Positions 5,301-6,650 of a stretch of DNA of 6,650 nt are shown one piece after another (within the stretch, counting starts at the first letter, position 1; each line of letters opens with the position of its first letter). The position numbers and the translations under genes were made by a program. The stretch is from CAIPSZ01 sp038065015. GTDB taxonomy: Bacteria > Patescibacteriota > Patescibacteriia > PEXW01. The notes beneath the pieces are model-generated. The model was not told where the DNA came from. It made no database searches and saw nothing but the letters and a program-made list of their open reading frames with translations. The stretch lies in the NCBI GenBank assembly GCA_038065015.1, contig JBBTRU010000017.1, forward strand, positions 1 to 6,650, read 5' to 3'.

Positions 5301-6395
5301 TACTGCTTCCCCTTTTGCCAGCGCAGGTAGCCTTCAATAAATTGCTCCAAATGTCCGTTCAACACATCGTCCGGATCGGTCGTTTCCACCCCCGTCCGGT
5401 GGTCTTTCACCAACTGGTACGGCTGCAGCACGTAACTGCGAATTTGGTTACCCCACGCCGCCTCGCTGTACGCGCCGCGTAACGCCTGCTTCTCGTCTTG
5501 CTGTTTGGCAAGGTTGAGTTGATGGAGTTTTGCCCGCAGGATTGCCATCGCGGTTTCCCGGTTCTGGCGCTGGGAACGTTCGTTTTGGCAGGTGACGGTA
5601 ATGTTGGTGGGTAGGTGGACAATGCGCACCGCCGAGTAGGTGGTCTGCACGCTCTGCCCGCCGTGGCCGGAGGAGAGGTACGTATCCACGCGCAAATCTT
5701 TTTCATCAATCGGCTGCTCTTCGACATCCGCAAACTCGGGCAGCACTTCCACCAACGCAAATGATGTGTGGCGCATCTTCTCGGCATCGTACGGCGAAAT
5801 GCGCACCAGACGATGCACGCCGGCTTCGCTCTTCAAATTGCCATACGCCCACCGGCCGCGAACAATAACCGTGGCACTTTTTATGCCGGCTTCCTGGCCT
5901 TTCGATTCGTCTACCACGCGTGCGCTCCACCCTTGCCGTTCGCAAAAACGCAGGAGCATGCGCAGCAGCATTTCGGCCCAATCCTGGGCATCCGTCCCGC
6001 CCGTACCGGCGTGCACGGCAAAAATGGCGTCGCGCTCGTCATACTCATTCGCAAGTAGCACCTGAAATTCTAAACCGTCAAACTGCTTTTGCAGTGCAGA
6101 GAACTGGTCGGTAATTTCTTTGGTGAGTTTTTCATCGTCACCCGCTTCCGCGGCCAAGTGCCCCAGGTCATCGAGGTTCGCTTTCAACTGCTGCCACTCC
6201 CCCACTTCCTTGCGCAAGGCTTCGGCTTGCTGGCTTATTGCGCGAGCGTTTTCCTGGTCATCCCAAAAATCGACTTGCGCCATTTGGTCATCAAGTTCGC
6301 CGAGTTTTTGCCGACGCTGGTCCAGGTCAAAGTAACCCCCAAGTCGAAGCAAGCTTCGCCTGGAGGTCGCGGATGTGGTCAGTGAGACTGGGCAT
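5300..6395 (-). CDS. prfB: Peptide chain release factor 2 (RF2), programmed +1 frameshift
   Basis: RF2 recognises UGA and UAA and triggers release of the finished peptide on the ribosome. Translation starts at ATG 6395 (MPSLTDHIRDLQAKL), runs 22 codons to a UGA at 6329-6327, then shifts +1 (skipping 6329) and continues from GAC 6328 to TAA 5302-5300. The total is 364 residues, close to E. coli RF2. GGQ, the catalytic motif, is at 245-247 (context SSGHGGQSV). The stop-recognition tripeptide is SPY at 200-202, where E. coli has SPF. AGTGGTDAQDW, conserved in class I release factors, lies at about 129-139. Only weak ribosome-binding sequence precedes the ATG, and an in-frame TAG lies nearby upstream, so no earlier start is possible. 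It follows the PDZ-protein gene by 18 bp, probably in one transcript. Confidence 0.96.
6326..6341 (-). promoter_or_regulatory. prfB: RF2 autoregulatory +1 frameshift site
   Basis: On the minus strand the site reads TGG GGG TTA CTT TGA C. It keeps the known elements: an internal Shine-Dalgarno-like G-run, a 3-nt spacer, the CTT slippery codon, and UGA followed by C. The spacing equals that of E. coli prfB (AGG GGG TAT CTT TGA C). When RF2 is scarce the ribosome pauses at UGA, shifts +1 and completes RF2; when it is plentiful, a 22-residue peptide is released. Confidence 0.95.
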
Positions 6396-6413
6396 GCAGC
6401 GAGCCTAGCACGC

Positions 6414-6650
6414 CTACTTCAACTCTTCCAGCATTACCGTAATGGTCTTCTCTTTTGTCTTGCTCAAGACTTTGAGGGTTATACTCTCACCCGGGGCATG
6501 CTTCTGGATAATACCGGCCAGACTGACGTCGCCTTGCAATTTCTGCCCATCAATTTCCAAAATGATGTCATTCTCCGCCAATCCTGCCTTATCCGCCGGG
6601 CTGCCCGGAATGACCGCAAGCTCCTCCCGCGTGTTGCCGCGCTGGATGAG
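6414..6650 (-). CDS. PDZ-domain protein, probably HtrA/DegP-type serine protease, partial (N-terminus beyond window)
   Basis: Only the last 78 codons are present, entering from the right edge and ending at TAG 6416-6414. They form a PDZ domain: AVIPGSPADKAGLAENDIIL (12-31) followed by EIDGQKL, a DVSLAGIIQKHAPGES helix region and a final beta strand (ITVMLEEL). The PGSPAxxAGL and D-x-I-x-x-I-x-G pattern is typical of the C-terminal PDZ of HtrA/Deg proteases, which degrade or refold misfolded exported proteins outside the cytoplasmic membrane. The protease domain is outside the window, so a site-2 or C-terminal processing protease cannot be excluded. prfB follows after 18 bp with no terminator between, so the two are probably co-transcribed. 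Confidence 0.85.
   Translation of the reverse strand, partial: LIQRGNTREELAVIPGSPADKAGLAENDIILEIDGQKLQGDVSLAGIIQKHAPGESITLKVLSKTKEKTITVMLEELK

Noticed and set aside
5300..6352. prfB beginning at TTG 6352 without a frameshift
   Set aside because: The zero-frame start at 6395 plus the canonical shift site gives the conserved RF2 N-terminus, whereas the TTG frame gives an unrelated first eight residues.
1..6650. UGA recoded as glycine (as in some Patescibacteria)
   Set aside because: RF2 is present with its UGA-based autoregulation, and all genes are open without internal TGA.

Overview
The window is a gene-dense bacterial chromosomal segment with short spacers, clear AAGGAG-type ribosome binding sites, sigma70-like promoters and two intrinsic terminators. 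The prfB gene carries the classical RF2 autoregulatory frameshift at a UGA, and no ordinary gene here reads through a TGA, so UGA is a stop codon (translation table 11). A ComEC cut into two overlapping genes, small uncharacterised membrane proteins and compact layout would fit a member of the Patescibacteria/CPR, but this is inference from style. No rRNA, tRNA, transposase, CRISPR array or phage gene is visible.

Region 1 (1-2496) is the least characterised part. A 211-bp spacer (1256-1466) carries two back-to-back sigma70-like promoters, each with a 17-bp spacer. Leftward they drive a soluble-looking tandem beta-sandwich (Ig-like) protein and, 3 bp after it, a small membrane protein that leaves the window. 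Rightward they drive an SPFH/Band 7 membrane protein (stomatin/prohibitin/HflK superfamily), ended by a strong terminator.

Region 2 (2490-4557) is a leftward ComEC unit. It has a polytopic ComEC channel protein with an unusually short N-terminus, followed in an overlapping +1 frame by a separate membrane-anchored metallo-beta-lactamase protein matching the C-terminal domain of ordinary ComEC. Its predicted promoter abuts a perfect 19-bp inverted repeat at 4516-4557.

Region 3 (4558-5300) is a rightward gene for a divergent Rossmann-like protein resembling the LOG/SLOG family. An imperfect inverted repeat precedes it and a bidirectional terminator follows.

Region 4 (5271-6650) is a leftward pair. 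The end of a PDZ-containing protein, probably an HtrA/DegP-type serine protease, is followed 18 bp later by prfB (RF2). The zero-frame start at 6395 and the UGA shift site at 6327-6329 restore a full-length 364-residue RF2 that a plain ORF call would truncate.

Both convergent gene pairs (SPFH/MBL and LOG-like/prfB) share one terminator whose T-tract contains the stop codon of the opposing gene. The best candidates for something undescribed are the SPFH/Ig-like/membrane-protein locus, the palindrome beside the comEC promoter, and the split ComEC.
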